Source: Candidatus Poseidoniaceae archaeon
GTDB lineage: Archaea; Thermoplasmatota; Poseidoniia; Poseidoniales; Poseidoniaceae
Assembly: GCA_029250345.1 (NCBI GenBank)
Contig: JAQXFL010000005.1
Location: 1 to 43,691, forward strand
Reading direction: 5' to 3'
DNA: 43,691 bases
Shown: piece after piece, positions 23,303 to 31,894 of the stretch
Position numbering within the stretch: the stretch's first letter is position 1
How the letters are laid out: every line of letters begins with the position of its first letter
Translations under genes and position numbers: made by a program
The notes under the pieces: model-generated
What the model was told of the DNA's origin: nothing
The model's input: the letters and a program-made list of their open reading frames with translations, nothing else
Databases searched by the model: none

Positions 23303-24319
23303 ATGGCAGGCTTTGGTAACATACGGAAAGGACGACGCGAGGCCGTAGACAATCTTGCTTTCACTGAAGGTGGAGACTGCCCCAGGTGCGGTGGAGAATC
23401 TCAACCTTCGACGATGAATGGATATCTGAGCTGCGTTGCTTGCCAGCATGAGTGGAAAGACCCGAACCATGTTGATTCCTCGGGCCCTACTGAAATTCCA
23501 ACCTACCACCAGGACCGTGCCAAAATCGAAGAATTCCGTAAGGAGGTTGAAAGCGGTGGACTCGCTGGAGTTCTCGGTGTTGACAGTAATTTATCTGATG
23601 AGCAAGAAGCGTCGCTTTCTCGACTTGAAGACAAGTGGATGTCCGGCATGAAGGGGCATTACAACACAGCGACTGAGGAACGGAAACCACTCATGATTAG
23701 TTTCGATGACGACGATAACATCGTATCGACTGAAGTTGCAGCACTTACAATCGTAGCAAACGGCTTTGACGGTGGAGAAGAAATACGACTGGAATATCCT
23801 GGTAAGGGCACTGAGTTCTATTGTTTCAACGTTTCAGATCCTCACGGTTGGAGGCGTGGTACCTCAGCAGCACACACCGCTCGGTCAATTGCAAATGTAA
23901 TCAACAACAATTCTAATTTGGTCTATGCTAATCTCGAGGGTACAAGAATTTCATTCGAACTACGGAGCGAGGATTTGAAACCAGAATCACTCGTTCTGTT
24001 CGTTGATGACCCTGGAGGAACGGATATCGTTGCTGAGAAAAACGGAGTTGTATTGGATGCTCGAAACCTGCAAGATTTCGAGGATTACCGTAGTATTGTA
24101 GCGCTGGTTTTGGAAGATGGAATCATCTCGCCAAGCGAAGATCAACTGCTCTGGTCCATGCGTCAGCAACTTGGAATTGATGATGTATACCATATCCAAA
24201 TGGTATTGGAAATGTTTGGTGAGGATACGCTCAAGGAATGCACATCATGTGGCTCGATGGCTCGTCTCTATCCAGAATATGCTGCATGGTATTGTCAGTC
24301 CTGTGAAGAATGGTGCTGA
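23303..24319 (+). CDS. protein with N- and C-terminal zinc ribbons and a TerB-like helical segment
   Basis: A 338-residue acidic protein. A zinc ribbon at Cys 26, 29, 44 and 47 (CPRCG ... CVAC) and a second at the extreme C-terminus (CTSCGS ... CQSCEEWC) flank a middle of about 250 residues. That middle has a beta-rich part (about 130-235) and a helical part (about 260-310, EDGIISPSEDQLLWSMRQQLG) like the calcium-hand-like or TerB helices seen in many archaeal orphans. ATG 23303 is preferred to one ten codons upstream. It lies 110 bases before the MamK-like actin on the same strand. No named family recognised. Confidence 0.7.
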   Translation: MAGFGNIRKGRREAVDNLAFTEGGDCPRCGGESQPSTMNGYLSCVACQHEWKDPNHVDSSGPTEIPTYHQDRAKIEEFRKEVESGGLAGVLGVDSNLSDEQEASLSRLEDKWMSGMKGHYNTATEERKPLMISFDDDDNIVSTEVAALTIVANGFDGGEEIRLEYPGKGTEFYCFNVSDPHGWRRGTSAAHTARSIANVINNNSNLVYANLEGTRISFELRSEDLKPESLVLFVDDPGGTDIVAEKNGVVLDARNLQDFEDYRSIVALVLEDGIISPSEDQLLWSMRQQLGIDDVYHIQMVLEMFGEDTLKECTSCGSMARLYPEYAAWYCQSCEEWC

Positions 24320-24429
24320 TTTCTTCGATAGTTCAGTTCAAGAATGGCATTTTTCCAACCTCAAGTGCGATTCTGTATGCGTGGCATCCTTCATAAGGTA
24401 GTTCACAATGGCAAGGGTAGGCGAGTGTT

Positions 24430-25455
24430 ATGGCAGAAGACGTATTGTATATTGGAATTGATTTGGGAACCTTCCGTTCGGTTATGGTTTCATCCGACAG
24501 CCACGAAGTAGAAGAGTTGACCGTTATCGGAACTCCGAAAGACCCGATTGCCCGTAATTTCCTCAAGCGAGATGTTCTCTTTGGTGAAGAAGCACTCAAA
24601 AATCGACTTGCACTCAACCTTTTCCGACCACTCGAACTTGGTGTTATCAAAGACACGCAAGAAGACCGTGAATTCATTGCACACTTTATCACCCACCTGA
24701 TTGGACTTTCCGACCCCGAAGACTACGATCGTGTCGTCGCTGTCATTGGTGCTCCTGCTGAAGCAAGTTATGTCGATAAGACTGCAATTTTCGACGCAGC
24801 TGCAGGTTCCGTAAACGCCGCTATGATTATTTCTGAACCATTCGCTGTTGCGTATGCACTGGACATGATTGAACACACTCTCGTCATTGATATTGGAGCA
24901 GGAACCGCAGATCTTTGCCGTGTTTACGGTACAATCCCTGGCCCTGGCGATCAAATGCACACCGGGCACGCTGGAGACTTTGTTGACCGAAAAATCATCG
25001 AAGAAGTGCAATCTAAGTACAGCGGTGCACAAATTACCAAGGATATGGCTCGCCGATGGAAGGAGCAATATTCCTTCGTAGGAACAGCATCCCCTGACGA
25101 ACCGGTTATGGTTGACTTCTCTATTGAAGGAAAAGCAATGAATCTCGATATTACCGACTGTATTCAGCGAGCATGTGAGTCTATTGTCGACCCTATCGTT
25201 GAAAACGTCAAGGAATTGATTTCTGGCTCGAACCCTGAGTATCACGACCAGTTCCGTCGAAACATGGTTCTCGCTGGTGGCGGCTCAGGAATCAAAGGCC
25301 TCGGGGCCATGATTGAGCGTAAACTCTCTGATATGGGCGATGTCAATGTACACGTCGTTGATGACCCGGTACGCTTGGGCGCAATGGGCGGTCTGCGACT
25401 TGCAATGGAAGTTCCTGAAGAAATGTGGAAGAACCTTACTCTCGCATCTCGCTGA
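24430..25455 (+). CDS. MamK-like actin-family filament protein
   Basis: A 341-residue actin/Hsp70-fold ATPase. The three nucleotide-binding motifs are clear: phosphate 1 GIDLGTFRS (9-17), phosphate 2 VIDIGAGTADL (about 152-162) and adenosine motif AGGGSGIKGL (about 281-290). Beyond these, many segments match magnetosome filament protein MamK as I recall its sequence, in the same order: GxPKDxI near 40, AVIGAPAEAS, SEPFAVAYALD, GTIPGPGDQ, KEQYSFVGT and the C-terminal DPVRLGAMGGLRLA. MamK polymerises to position magnetosomes; no other magnetosome gene is here, so a general cytoskeletal or positioning role is more likely. Ta0583 and crenactin are other archaeal actins but lack these shared segments. 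No Shine-Dalgarno is evident. Confidence 0.87.
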   Translation: MAEDVLYIGIDLGTFRSVMVSSDSHEVEELTVIGTPKDPIARNFLKRDVLFGEEALKNRLALNLFRPLELGVIKDTQEDREFIAHFITHLIGLSDPEDYDRVVAVIGAPAEASYVDKTAIFDAAAGSVNAAMIISEPFAVAYALDMIEHTLVIDIGAGTADLCRVYGTIPGPGDQMHTGHAGDFVDRKIIEEVQSKYSGAQITKDMARRWKEQYSFVGTASPDEPVMVDFSIEGKAMNLDITDCIQRACESIVDPIVENVKELISGSNPEYHDQFRRNMVLAGGGSGIKGLGAMIERKLSDMGDVNVHVVDDPVRLGAMGGLRLAMEVPEEMWKNLTLASR

Positions 25456-25472
25456 GATTAAGACTTCAAGTG

Positions 25473-25490
25473 CATTCGCTCGCACGAATG
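25473..25490 (+). terminator. short perfect hairpin after the MamK-like gene
   Basis: CATTCG / CGAATG, a six-base-pair stem with a six-base loop, lies 18 bases after the stop. No clean T-run follows. It may mark the 3' end of this mRNA and separate it from the membrane-protein gene 100 bases on. Confidence 0.3.
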
Positions 25491-25589
25491 TTGTTCACCT
25501 GTCTCATCGTATAGTTTTCATTAACTCAATGATTGAATTTCACTCGCAACCTACAACATCTCTTTCAATAAGACTGCCAACATAACCGC

Positions 25590-26390
25590 ATGGACGATTC
25601 CGATTCTGCAGGTGAATCAATCAGCAATCCCCCTGAAAAGATTGTCTTAGTTGATGGACCAGCGCTTTCTGGTGTCGAATCTTATTCAAGTTCTACACAG
25701 GGTGCAAACCCATATTCGGAGGACAACGCAGGTGTATCAAGCCGTCCACAGTGGGTTTGGTTTGTCGCAGGTCTTTTCATTCTGCCAATTTTTGTAGCGA
25801 TTGCAAGTACATCATTTGCTACCTTAGCTGATTCTGGACTGTTTACTTCGTACTCTTCTGAAGAATCTACTTCGGAGAATAATGTTTCTTTTGGTACCGA
25901 AGCCTACGCAGTTCGTGGATTTTATATGTCCTCAGAATTTAACTCTAATTTTGCAACTCATGGTTACTGGGATCTTACAGTGGAAACTGAAACCTGGGAA
26001 GGATACATTTCGGGTTATGGGTCGCAAAAAGTACGTGACATTGAGCAGCCCGTTGAGGCTGATGATACAGGTAAAAATTGGTGGGTGGCAGAGTTCCATG
26101 ATGCGAATCAGAATTTTTCTGTTTATATTTCGCAAGAGGGTAATTCGGTGTTCATAGCCTATCCTCCTTCAACCTCTGAACCAACATACACTCACTACTA
26201 CTGGAAAGACTCAGGTGGAATCCTTGATTTTGGGTCTCTTGCTGTTTTGGTCTGGCCAGTTTCTGCCATTGGTGGGATTGCCTGGGGCTTTGCTAAAAAG
26301 CGTCCATCTTTTTCGTACGGTGTAATGATTTGGGGCTCAATTGTTCTTCTTGCCACCGTTTTCATTGCGTTCATTGCCCTGGCACTTTAG
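25590..26390 (+). CDS. three-pass membrane protein of unknown function
   Basis: A 266-residue protein. A polar, Ser-rich N-terminus (1-50) is followed by a hydrophobic segment (about 52-78), a soluble domain rich in aromatic residues and Ser/Thr (about 85-205), and two C-terminal membrane segments (about 211-230 and 240-264). The topology puts the aromatic domain outside if the N-terminus is cytoplasmic. Base composition is more AT-rich than in the housekeeping genes. It is 134 bases downstream of the MamK-like gene on the same strand and could be a membrane partner of it; this is context only. Confidence 0.65.
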   Translation: MDDSDSAGESISNPPEKIVLVDGPALSGVESYSSSTQGANPYSEDNAGVSSRPQWVWFVAGLFILPIFVAIASTSFATLADSGLFTSYSSEESTSENNVSFGTEAYAVRGFYMSSEFNSNFATHGYWDLTVETETWEGYISGYGSQKVRDIEQPVEADDTGKNWWVAEFHDANQNFSVYISQEGNSVFIAYPPSTSEPTYTHYYWKDSGGILDFGSLAVLVWPVSAIGGIAWGFAKKRPSFSYGVMIWGSIVLLATVFIAFIALAL

Positions 26391-26445
26391 TTTGAGTAGA
26401 GCGGATTCAAATTGAAAGCGCAGTTGCCCATGTAGCATATTTGTC

Positions 26446-27288
26446 TTATTGCTGGCTCATCCAAACCGTCCATGCATTGGCGACTTCATCCTTCTCCTTG
26501 TTCGAGTTGACACCCGCCATACTTCCAAAGAATTTCGTCATGAGAACTGGAGTAACAGTTTCACCTATTTTGACATGGCCCATTTTCAATTCAGTTCCTT
26601 GCTTATCTCCGGGGTTAGCATCAGTAAATGTACCGTGCCCAAACAGTCTTTCGATGATCACCCAGCCCGACTTTCCTGTGACCTGTATCCACTTAGGCTT
26701 AATTTTCTTAATAATTGCTTCAATTAATCGCATGTTTGCACCAAGAGCAGGGTCCGTCTGTATGAGGTCTGCAAGGTGTTCAGGGTTGAGGCCAGTTTTA
26801 TGTGAGAAGTATTGAACTGTGTCCACTTCGACGAGGTGCCTGTGGCAAACCATTTGCTTCCAATCAGCAGTAGAAAAGTCTGAAGCAGTTTCAGTAAACC
26901 AGTGTTTACCTAGCCAGCTGCCGTATTTGTTAAAGTATCGACGATTCCTTTCTTCCCGCAGGAAATACTGGTTTTGGAACTGAATCCAATTCTCTAGATC
27001 ACTCACTTTTCCTGAATTTCTGTAGTTTTGTAGGCTTTCCATTGGTAGATTGATGTTCACTCTCTGGAAATTTTCATCAAAATTTCGCTTCGGGTTGATG
27101 CCCAAGAGAAGAACACACTCACCAGGTGGGACATTATCGATGTCACCCACGTATGTATGCGGAGGTACATTTGGGTCGAGCATTGTGTCGCCTTTGAGGT
27201 TGAGTGCTCGGTTCAAACGAGCTACTGCAGCTTCGTGGTCTTGTTCGATAACAGCTAGCCATTCGTCCATGACCATCTTAATCACCAT
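26446..27288 (-). CDS. unknown protein, possible uracil-DNA-glycosylase-like fold
   Basis: A protein of about 280 residues with no firm family. A strand and turn at about 60 (CVLLLGINPKRNF) resembles the GINPS motif of the uracil-DNA glycosylase superfamily, and KKIKPKWIQVTGKSGW further on resembles the strand-loop in that fold where a base-binding site forms; the C-terminal LMTKFFGSMAGVNS could be the last loop. The catalytic residues cannot be placed with confidence. Several starts are possible (27306, 27288, 27276, 27270). It lies one to two bases from the proS stop on the same strand and converges on the membrane protein. AT-rich compared with proS. Confidence 0.6.
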   Translation of the reverse strand: MVIKMVMDEWLAVIEQDHEAAVARLNRALNLKGDTMLDPNVPPHTYVGDIDNVPPGECVLLLGINPKRNFDENFQRVNINLPMESLQNYRNSGKVSDLENWIQFQNQYFLREERNRRYFNKYGSWLGKHWFTETASDFSTADWKQMVCHRHLVEVDTVQYFSHKTGLNPEHLADLIQTDPALGANMRLIEAIIKKIKPKWIQVTGKSGWVIIERLFGHGTFTDANPGDKQGTELKMGHVKIGETVTPVLMTKFFGSMAGVNSNKEKDEVANAWTVWMSQQ

Positions 27289-27289
27289 C

Positions 27290-28819
27290 TCAGTATGTTT
27301 TGGCAAGAATCACTCGTCGACGGGTCATTTTGCCGCTCATGTGACAAGGCATTTCAGTTTCGTATTCATCGGTTGAATCTCCGAGGAAAGTCAGGCTCGT
27401 TGCACGCTCTATGGCTTCGGCATGAGCATCGGTTCCGTCGAATGGGATTTCGTAGATTTTGCCCTCTTCAATTTCACCGTCCATGACCCAAGTTCCATCC
27501 TTTTCGGTGAATGCAGGTAGCGGTTGAACAACATCAGACATGTGAGCGGAGGAACGCTTTCGAAGTTCTTGTGCGATTTCGTCGAGAATTTCCTTACATG
27601 CATTCGGTAAATCATCCATTGGTATGGGCTCCTTGCCACCAGTTCTGCGAGCGGCGAAGGCAGTTCCTTGTGCGATATCGCGTGGGCCAACATCCAGTCG
27701 TAGAGGTACGCCTTTAATTTCCCAATCGTAGTATTTCTGTCCTGCATGAATATCACGTGAATCAACTTTGACGCGAAGCCCGCTCGCTCGGAGGCTCGTT
27801 GCCATATCGTTGGCTACTGAGACCGTGTCCACATCAGAATTCTTTCGAATCATTGGGCATATGACGACTTGGAAAGGTGCGACGGCTGGCGGCATAATAA
27901 GTCCGTTTTCATCACCGTGCATCCCAACAACCGCACCAAGCAACCGTTCGGACATACCGTAAGTGGTTTGATGACAGAATTGTTGCTTCGCTTCAAGATT
28001 CTCATAGGAGAGGTCGAATGCTTTGGCCCATTGGTCACGGTAATGGTGGCAAGAAGCAACTTGGAGCGTTCGTCCATTCGGCATCACCGCATCGATTCCA
28101 ATGGTGTACCATGCCCCGGGGAACGTATCCCAAACAGGGCGCTTGGCCTTAATAATCGGCAAGCATAGGTCATGCATGATGTTGTTGACGATTTCTAAAT
28201 CTTGTTGGATTTGGCGAGTAGCATCCTCTTCGTCTGCGTGTGCTGTATGCGCCTCAAAGAAATGGATTTCACGTACCCGAATGAATGAGCGGGTTTGCTT
28301 GGTTTCGTACCGGAATGTGTTGACCATTTGATAGACTTTCAATGGTAAATCTTTGTGCGAACGAATCCACAGCGGGAACATGGTATACATTGCCGTTTCA
28401 GAGGTCGGTCGCAAAAACATGGGAATGTCAAGTTCGTTTTCACCCGCATGCTTGACCCAATAGACTTCTTTCTTGAAACCGCCTTCTTCATCTTCATCTC
28501 GCAAGTCATCAGGGTCTACACCTTCTTCACGTGCCCTTTTCAGCCGTGCCACCAAAGCGTTTTCTTTTTCTAAGAGGTTCTCCGGTATGAGGAGCGGGAA
28601 ATTGACTTCCTCGTGCTCGGTCCTCTCCATCTCCGCGTGAGTAAGGCTATCGATGAGTTTCATGGTCTTCCAACCGTATGGACGCCAAACGTCCATTCCT
28701 TTGATTGGATATCGCTTGTCAACCAATTCAGCAGCTTCCACCATGAATGGATACCATTCGGTGAAGTTGTCAGCTTTGGAGGGGATTCCTCGCTTGGCCT
28801 TACCCGGTCCTTTGCCCAT
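27290..28819 (-). CDS. proS: prolyl-tRNA synthetase (archaeal/eukaryotic type)
   Basis: Class II aminoacyl-tRNA synthetase charging tRNA-Pro. The 509-residue product has the archaeal/eukaryotic layout without the bacterial editing insert: motif 1 region VWRPYGWKTMKLID, TSETAMYTMFPLWI, motif 2 NTFRYETKQTRSFIRVREIHF, an anticodon-binding domain (VVICPMIRKNSD ... DVGPRDIAQG) and a C-terminal zinc-type domain ending in Tyr (VILAKTY). ATG at 28819 starts the conserved chain (MGKGPGKAKRG); upstream in-frame ATGs add unconserved residues. It is followed immediately on the same strand by the gene at 26446-27288. Confidence 0.95.
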   Translation of the reverse strand: MGKGPGKAKRGIPSKADNFTEWYPFMVEAAELVDKRYPIKGMDVWRPYGWKTMKLIDSLTHAEMERTEHEEVNFPLLIPENLLEKENALVARLKRAREEGVDPDDLRDEDEEGGFKKEVYWVKHAGENELDIPMFLRPTSETAMYTMFPLWIRSHKDLPLKVYQMVNTFRYETKQTRSFIRVREIHFFEAHTAHADEEDATRQIQQDLEIVNNIMHDLCLPIIKAKRPVWDTFPGAWYTIGIDAVMPNGRTLQVASCHHYRDQWAKAFDLSYENLEAKQQFCHQTTYGMSERLLGAVVGMHGDENGLIMPPAVAPFQVVICPMIRKNSDVDTVSVANDMATSLRASGLRVKVDSRDIHAGQKYYDWEIKGVPLRLDVGPRDIAQGTAFAARRTGGKEPIPMDDLPNACKEILDEIAQELRKRSSAHMSDVVQPLPAFTEKDGTWVMDGEIEEGKIYEIPFDGTDAHAEAIERATSLTFLGDSTDEYETEMPCHMSGKMTRRRVILAKTY

Positions 28820-28900
28820 AAACAGGACTCGCCACCACTCGCTCATCAAGATGACGCATGAAGTGAACCAAGAATTGAGTTCTCCACTCAACAGCCGTTT

Positions 28901-29188
28901 TCACAATTCGAGTTGATTGGTCTGCCCATCTCTTGAGGGACGAACAACGAACCCCAGCATCGCAGTAACAAACCAAGCGACCTCTAGAATGAAGAATGCC
29001 CATTCTTCGATCAAATAGGCCCGAACGGCGAGTATTCCTGAACCGATTGCCATGAGCATCAGATAGGATGATGCCTTACTGTGGATGATGTTTTGAGTTT
29101 CAAGAAAAAAAGCACACAATATGAGAAACATTCCAAGGAATGCAACCGTTTCTGAATTCAAGCCAATGTCCATGACAACACCGGTCAC
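28901..29188 (-). CDS. three-pass membrane protein, CBU_0592-like
   Basis: A 95-residue protein with three hydrophobic segments (about 12-30, 41-60 and 64-84) and a polar tail. The pattern of an opening FLGMFLILCAFFL, a Ser-Tyr-Leu turn before the second segment and WAFFILEVAWFVTAMLG in the third matches the small CBU_0592-type membrane family of unknown function. Its start overlaps the stop of the preceding minus-strand gene by four bases (ATGA), so both are probably made together. Confidence 0.65.
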   Translation of the reverse strand: MTGVVMDIGLNSETVAFLGMFLILCAFFLETQNIIHSKASSYLMLMAIGSGILAVRAYLIEEWAFFILEVAWFVTAMLGFVVRPSRDGQTNQLEL

Positions 29189-29760
29189 TTTCGCATGGTG
29201 AGAAGAAGAGCGGCAAAGAGTACCACTACAGCCACGATATCAGGGATTCCGTAGATACCTGCTTGCACTGGTTCAGACCAGCCGTAGCCCGAGTCAATCT
29301 TGTAAATATCCATCAAATTGATGCGTGTGTACCCTTCAGCAGGGCACAAATCACCAGTTTCACACATCGATCCGAAAACATACGACCAAACGCCGAAGAG
29401 ATTCAAAACGACGAAACCGAGGCCTGCAATAACCAATCTTCCCATTGCATTGGACTTCTTTGACTCTGTGGCTTCAGCAACGACTGCCATGTCGGCCACA
29501 GGCATTGGCAGTGGGGTTGCTGGGGCAATATCACCAATCACTTCTATCAACATATCAGTAGGTGGAGCAACCTCAGTAACTGGGGCGGCAGCAGCGACCT
29601 CATTTGGTTGTATGTCTCTTGGTTTCACAGGTGTGATTGGAGCGATTTTGATGCCGTAAATCCGGTCAGCGAGGCTCACGAGGACGGGGTCACCCGCAAT
29701 TTCTTCAGGCGAAAAATCACCCGCCAAGAGTTTCTTCAACAAGTCATTTGATGATGTCAT
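29185..29760 (-). CDS. membrane protein with Pro/Ala-rich linker
   Basis: A 191-residue protein. The first 35 residues form a short helical head (LLKKLLAGDFSPEEIAGDP), followed by a Pro/Ala/Val-rich linker (about 40-100), a membrane segment (about 106-126), an outside loop with two cysteines (CETGDLC) that could form a disulfide, and a second membrane segment at the C-terminus (about 171-188). ATG 29760 is preferred; an upstream start would add an Arg-rich stretch. ATGA overlap with the downstream three-pass protein suggests they act together. Unknown function. Confidence 0.65.
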   Translation of the reverse strand: MTSSNDLLKKLLAGDFSPEEIAGDPVLVSLADRIYGIKIAPITPVKPRDIQPNEVAAAAPVTEVAPPTDMLIEVIGDIAPATPLPMPVADMAVVAEATESKKSNAMGRLVIAGLGFVVLNLFGVWSYVFGSMCETGDLCPAEGYTRINLMDIYKIDSGYGWSEPVQAGIYGIPDIVAVVVLFAALLLTMRK

Positions 29761-29832
29761 CTTGCGGCCTCCGTAAGTTATCGGGTGAAGCCTTCCTTCA
29801 AGAAGCCTCCTTCTCAATACACTAAGCCGAAC

Positions 29833-30495
29833 TCAGGCATTTCCAGCCTTTTCCACTTCGGCCCAGTCCTTCATGAATCCTTCAAGTCCGCGGTCAGTGA
29901 GTGGGTGCTTCATGAGTTGGCGGAATGTCTTTGCAGGCATTGTTGCGGTATGTGCTCCAAGTTGGATGCACTGCAGCACGTGAGTTGGGTGTCGGATTGA
30001 GGCAGCAAGGACCTTGGTCGTAATCGATGGGTAATTGGCCCATGTATCCATGATTTCAGCAATCAACGTCATTCCGTCATGCCCAGTGTCATCGATTCGA
30101 CCGATGAACGGTGAGACGTAAGTTGCGCCAGCCTTCGCAGCCATCAAGGCTTGAGCCGCAGAAAAGATAAGTGTAACGTTGGTATCAATTCCTTCCTCGT
30201 TGAGAACTTTCGTAGCCGCCAGTCCTTCTGGAGTGCAAGGAATCTTGATGATGACATTTTCAGGGAGTTCTGCTTTCAATGCTCGGCCTTGAGTAATCAT
30301 ACCTTCAGTGTCCATTGCGGTAACCTCTGCGGAAATTGGTCCATCGCATATCGATGCAATTTCAGCAACTACTTGTTTGAAGTCACGACCGCTTTTCTTA
30401 ATGAGTGAGGGATTGGTTGTTACCCCATCTAGAATACCCCATGCGGCAATTTCACGAATTTCGTCTACGTCTGCTGTGTCAAGGAAGAACTCCAT
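29833..30495 (-). CDS. tal: transaldolase (TalC/fructose-6-phosphate-aldolase-like)
   Basis: Schiff-base aldolase of the non-oxidative pentose phosphate pathway. The 220-residue product is of the short TalC/FSA type: FLDTADVDEIRE at the N-terminus, GVTTNPSLI, the catalytic Lys84 in VIIKIPCTPEG, TLIFSAAQALMAAKAGATYVSPFIGR, and KVLAASIRHPTHV. The short class includes both transaldolases and fructose-6-phosphate aldolases; presence of a split transketolase 0.5 kb away favours transaldolase. ATG at 30495 begins the conserved sequence. Confidence 0.9.
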   Translation of the reverse strand: MEFFLDTADVDEIREIAAWGILDGVTTNPSLIKKSGRDFKQVVAEIASICDGPISAEVTAMDTEGMITQGRALKAELPENVIIKIPCTPEGLAATKVLNEEGIDTNVTLIFSAAQALMAAKAGATYVSPFIGRIDDTGHDGMTLIAEIMDTWANYPSITTKVLAASIRHPTHVLQCIQLGAHTATMPAKTFRQLMKHPLTDRGLEGFMKDWAEVEKAGNA

Positions 30496-30550
30496 GTTGC
30501 GAGGATGTGGAAGGCACTCTTTCAAGTATTTGCTGTGGGCTTTGTCTCAG

Positions 30551-30913
30551 TTATTCGTAGTCAGTGTATTTCTTCGAGTTCCCTTTCGCCTTCTCAATGG
30601 GGTACTTCGCTCGATTCTTCTCGATTTTAGTATGCATGATTTGTACCGGGTCGACGTCCAATACAGAGCACAACCGGAGGCAGTAGACCATGACGTCGGC
30701 TAATTCGTCACAGATCTCGACAGTGAGTTCGGGGTTTGAGCGAATTTCTTCAGCAGTTGGATTGCTCCATTGAATGGTTTCATTGAGTTCACTCGCTTCT
30801 ATTGCGACAGAGGCCATCAAGTTCTTGACGCTGTGGAACTGTTCCCAGTCCCTTTCTTTGGTAAATGAATCAACAGTTTCAAGTGTTGAAGCAAGTGTAT
30901 CTTCACCCGTCAT
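30551..30913 (-). CDS. MazG-like nucleotide pyrophosphohydrolase
   Basis: A 120-residue all-alpha NTP pyrophosphatase of the MazG/dCTPP1 (RS21-C6) type, which removes non-canonical or excess dNTPs. The metal-binding pattern is present: EASELNETIQW (about 40-50) supplies the ExxE pair, and EICDELADVMVYC (about 66-78) the second acidic pair. The HSVKNLMASVAIEASEL region matches dCTPP1-like proteins, so dCTP-type substrates are plausible. Flanked by transaldolase and transketolase on the same strand. Confidence 0.85.
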   Translation of the reverse strand: MTGEDTLASTLETVDSFTKERDWEQFHSVKNLMASVAIEASELNETIQWSNPTAEEIRSNPELTVEICDELADVMVYCLRLCSVLDVDPVQIMHTKIEKNRAKYPIEKAKGNSKKYTDYE

Positions 30914-30955
30914 GAGATGAACTCAGCGCATCTCGCTAATGTAACTTCAGCACTT

Positions 30956-31894
30956 TCACTTTCGAGAGATTGCCTTCTTGGCAGCCGCAACGATGTACTT
31001 AGCAGACAACTTCATGACATCCAACATTTCATCAGCTTGGCCAGATTCTCCGAATCGGTCTGGAACTCCGACCATTTCAAGGGGAGCAAACTTGTTTGCA
31101 ACCAAGTGCTCAGCAACAGCGCTGCCTAATCCACCGATGACATTGTGGTCTTCAGCCGTCACAATTGCCCCGCATCGTTCAACCATCTGGTCGACAAGTT
31201 GACCATCGAGTGGCTTGAGGGTGTGCATGTCGATCACACTGGCATTGATGCCTTCTTGCTTCAACACGTCAGCGGCTTTGAGAGATTCTGAAACCAATAC
31301 GCCGCATGCAATAATTGCAACATCGTTACCAGCCTTGAGTTCGATTCCCTTGCCGATTTGAATCGATTCAGGGTCAACATCGTCGTACAAGACAGGAGTT
31401 TTATTCCGAGCGGTTCTCATGTACGAGGGAGACTTCGTGTCTGCAAGCCTCATGGTGAGGATACGAGTGCTTACATCATCACACGGATGAAGAACCGTAA
31501 CGTTTGGTAGTGTTCGGAACACCGCCAAGTCTTCGATTGACTGTGCCGATGAACCATCGGTTCCAGTGTGCGTTCCTCCATGGCTTCCACAGAGGTGTAC
31601 GGCAAGGTTTGGGCGTGCAACGCCGTTCCTCATTTGTTCAAACGCACGTTCTGTAAAAATAGCAAATGTACTTGCAAACGGAATGTATCCCGATGCGGCC
31701 ATGCCTGCACCAACCAAGAGCATGTTTTGCTCTCCAATCCCGCATGAAACAGTTCGCTCTGGATGGGCTTTTCTAAAATGCAAGGACTTGGTGGATTTAC
31801 CCAAATCTGCTTCCAATACAACCACTTTCGGGTTGTCGGCGAGGTCGAGTAATGCTTGGCCGTATCCGTCTCGTGTTGCTGCCATACGTGTCAT
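30956..31894 (-). CDS. transketolase, C-terminal subunit
   Basis: Second half of a split transketolase, supplying the pyrimidine-binding and C-terminal domains. The 312-residue product has EADLGKSTKSLHFRKAHPER, CGIGEQNMLLVGAGMA with the Glu that activates thiamine diphosphate, PFASTFAIFTERAFEQ, and the C-terminal domain with VIDMHTLKPLD. Its start overlaps the stop of the N-terminal subunit by four bases (ATGA), so both are translated together for a 1:1 complex. Split transketolases are usual in archaea. Confidence 0.93.
   Translation of the reverse strand: MTRMAATRDGYGQALLDLADNPKVVVLEADLGKSTKSLHFRKAHPERTVSCGIGEQNMLLVGAGMAASGYIPFASTFAIFTERAFEQMRNGVARPNLAVHLCGSHGGTHTGTDGSSAQSIEDLAVFRTLPNVTVLHPCDDVSTRILTMRLADTKSPSYMRTARNKTPVLYDDVDPESIQIGKGIELKAGNDVAIIACGVLVSESLKAADVLKQEGINASVIDMHTLKPLDGQLVDQMVERCGAIVTAEDHNVIGGLGSAVAEHLVANKFAPLEMVGVPDRFGESGQADEMLDVMKLSAKYIVAAAKKAISRK

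Noticed and set aside
24430..25455. full magnetosome island
   Set aside because: Only the MamK-like gene is present; no MamB, MamM, MamE, MamI or other magnetosome proteins occur in the window.
28875..28891. six-pair hairpin (TTGAGT/ACTCAA) between the CBU_0592-like gene and proS
   Set aside because: It is AT-rich and lacks a T-run; a stem of this length is expected by chance, so I do not list it as a terminator.
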